Assembly (NCBI GenBank): GCA_002840015.1
Contig: PGZE01000028.1
Span: forward strand, 1-34,674
DNA length: 34,674 nt
From: Gammaproteobacteria bacterium HGW-Gammaproteobacteria-2
Lineage (GTDB): Bacteria > Pseudomonadota > Gammaproteobacteria > Xanthomonadales > Xanthomonadaceae
Direction: 5' to 3'
Shown: positions 34,152-34,674 of the stretch, piece after piece
Numbering within the stretch: position 1 is the stretch's first letter
Layout of the letters: every line of letters starts with the position of its first letter
The notes under the pieces: model-generated
What the model saw: the letters and a program-made list of their open reading frames with translations, nothing else
Database searches by the model: none
What the model was told of the DNA's origin: nothing
Position numbers and translations under genes: made by a program

Positions 34152-34674
34152 CGCAGTGAAATCGATGACACTGGCACCCTGCTCGGCACTGCTCACATGC
34201 GCACGGCGCGACGCGAACAACACCCGGCCGGTGCTCCAGTTATCGACCGTCGGCCGTACTGCCAATTCGCGGGCATTCCACTCAGTCGCATCGACCAGTG
34301 CTTCGAGCACGCCGACATCGGCATCGAGACGAATCATGTCGCCCTCGCGCACCTTGCCGATGGCGCCGCCGGACAGCGCTTCGGGGCTGACGTGCAATGC
34401 CGTCGGCACCTTGCCCGAGGCACCGGACAAGCGGCCATCGGTGACCAGCGCCACGCGCCGGCCCTGATTCTGCAACATGCCCAGCAACGGCGTCAGGCTG
34501 TGTTGCTCGGGCATGCCATTGGCGCGCGGGCCCTGGAAACGCAGCACCGCAACAAAATCGGGCGGCAGGGCGCCGGCGCGATGCAGCTTGGCCAGTTGCT
34601 GTGGATCATCGAGCACCACCGCCGGCGCGGTGATTGCATGGCGATCAGGCTTGAGCGCAGAAACCTTGATCAGC
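34149..34674 (-). CDS. edd: 6-phosphogluconate dehydratase, C-terminal part (partial)
   Basis: About 174 C-terminal residues of the IlvD/Edd family; the 5' end is beyond the window. Edd dehydrates 6-phosphogluconate to KDPG, the substrate of the neighbouring eda product, using a 4Fe-4S cluster. Visible features are VLRFQGPRANGMPEQHSLTP, VALVTDGRLSGASGKVPTAL, HVSPEALSGGAIGKVREGD and MIRLDADVGVLEALVD. The frame is open to the window edge (LIKVSALKPDRHA before the point where an internal GTG could be mistaken for a start). The adjacency to eda and the closing segment support Edd over dihydroxy-acid dehydratase IlvD. Confidence 0.9.
   Translation of the reverse strand, partial: LIKVSALKPDRHAITAPAVVLDDPQQLAKLHRAGALPPDFVAVLRFQGPRANGMPEQHSLTPLLGMLQNQGRRVALVTDGRLSGASGKVPTALHVSPEALSGGAIGKVREGDMIRLDADVGVLEALVDATEWNARELAVRPTVDNWSTGRVLFASRRAHVSSAEQGASVIDFTA

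Overview
The window is GC-rich bacterial chromosome. Gene order and gene types point to the Xanthomonadales/Lysobacterales (gammaproteobacteria): split transhydrogenase genes pntAA-pntAB-pntB, nnr-tsaE-amiC, edd-eda, SufT, a DUF1631 protein, two secreted S8 proteases with PPC/P-domain tails, and REP palindromes typical of that order. A genus cannot be named from this sequence. Most genes are chromosomal housekeeping genes. No rRNA, tRNA, CRISPR array, transposase or phage gene was seen.

Layout. 1-1109 (minus): the start of a 5'-3' exonuclease gene cut by the window edge, preceded by a nitroreductase gene that looks broken. 1273-3558: DUF1631 protein and a clear terminator. 3701-6916: proton-translocating NAD(P) transhydrogenase in three genes, the first separated from the second by about 436 bp of three kinds of short repeat. 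6891-7976: a small membrane protein and sufT. 8534-10617: secreted S8 protease with a frameshifted P-domain, then a terminator. 10637-15211: queG divergent from nnr-tsaE-amiC. 15288-16260: nucleoside deaminase and a small membrane-anchored protein. 16502-19672: a GntR/YtrA-type regulator, ABC ATPase, ABC permease and membrane acyltransferase in one tightly packed operon behind a palindromic operator. 19932-20318: RidA-family protein.

20356-29800 (minus) is the most unusual region. A probable operon reads: structured RNA with a U-tract, a possible 46-residue peptide, a SIMIBI-like P-loop protein, an ABC exporter, an alpha/beta hydrolase, an OprP-like porin and a 1386-residue secreted S8 protease. 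The P-loop, ABC, hydrolase and porin genes overlap one another by 4-11 bases. I do not recognise this combination as a described system.

30016-34674: ettA, pyrF, a LOG-family protein, and the Entner-Doudoroff genes eda and edd (edd cut by the window edge), separated by REP palindromes and a (GGGACTC)6 array.

A recurring oddity is that three conserved proteins (nitroreductase, first S8 protease, EttA) each lack a short internal piece expected from their families, two of them with a frameshift. This is either real decay or an assembly problem and should be settled before those genes are interpreted.
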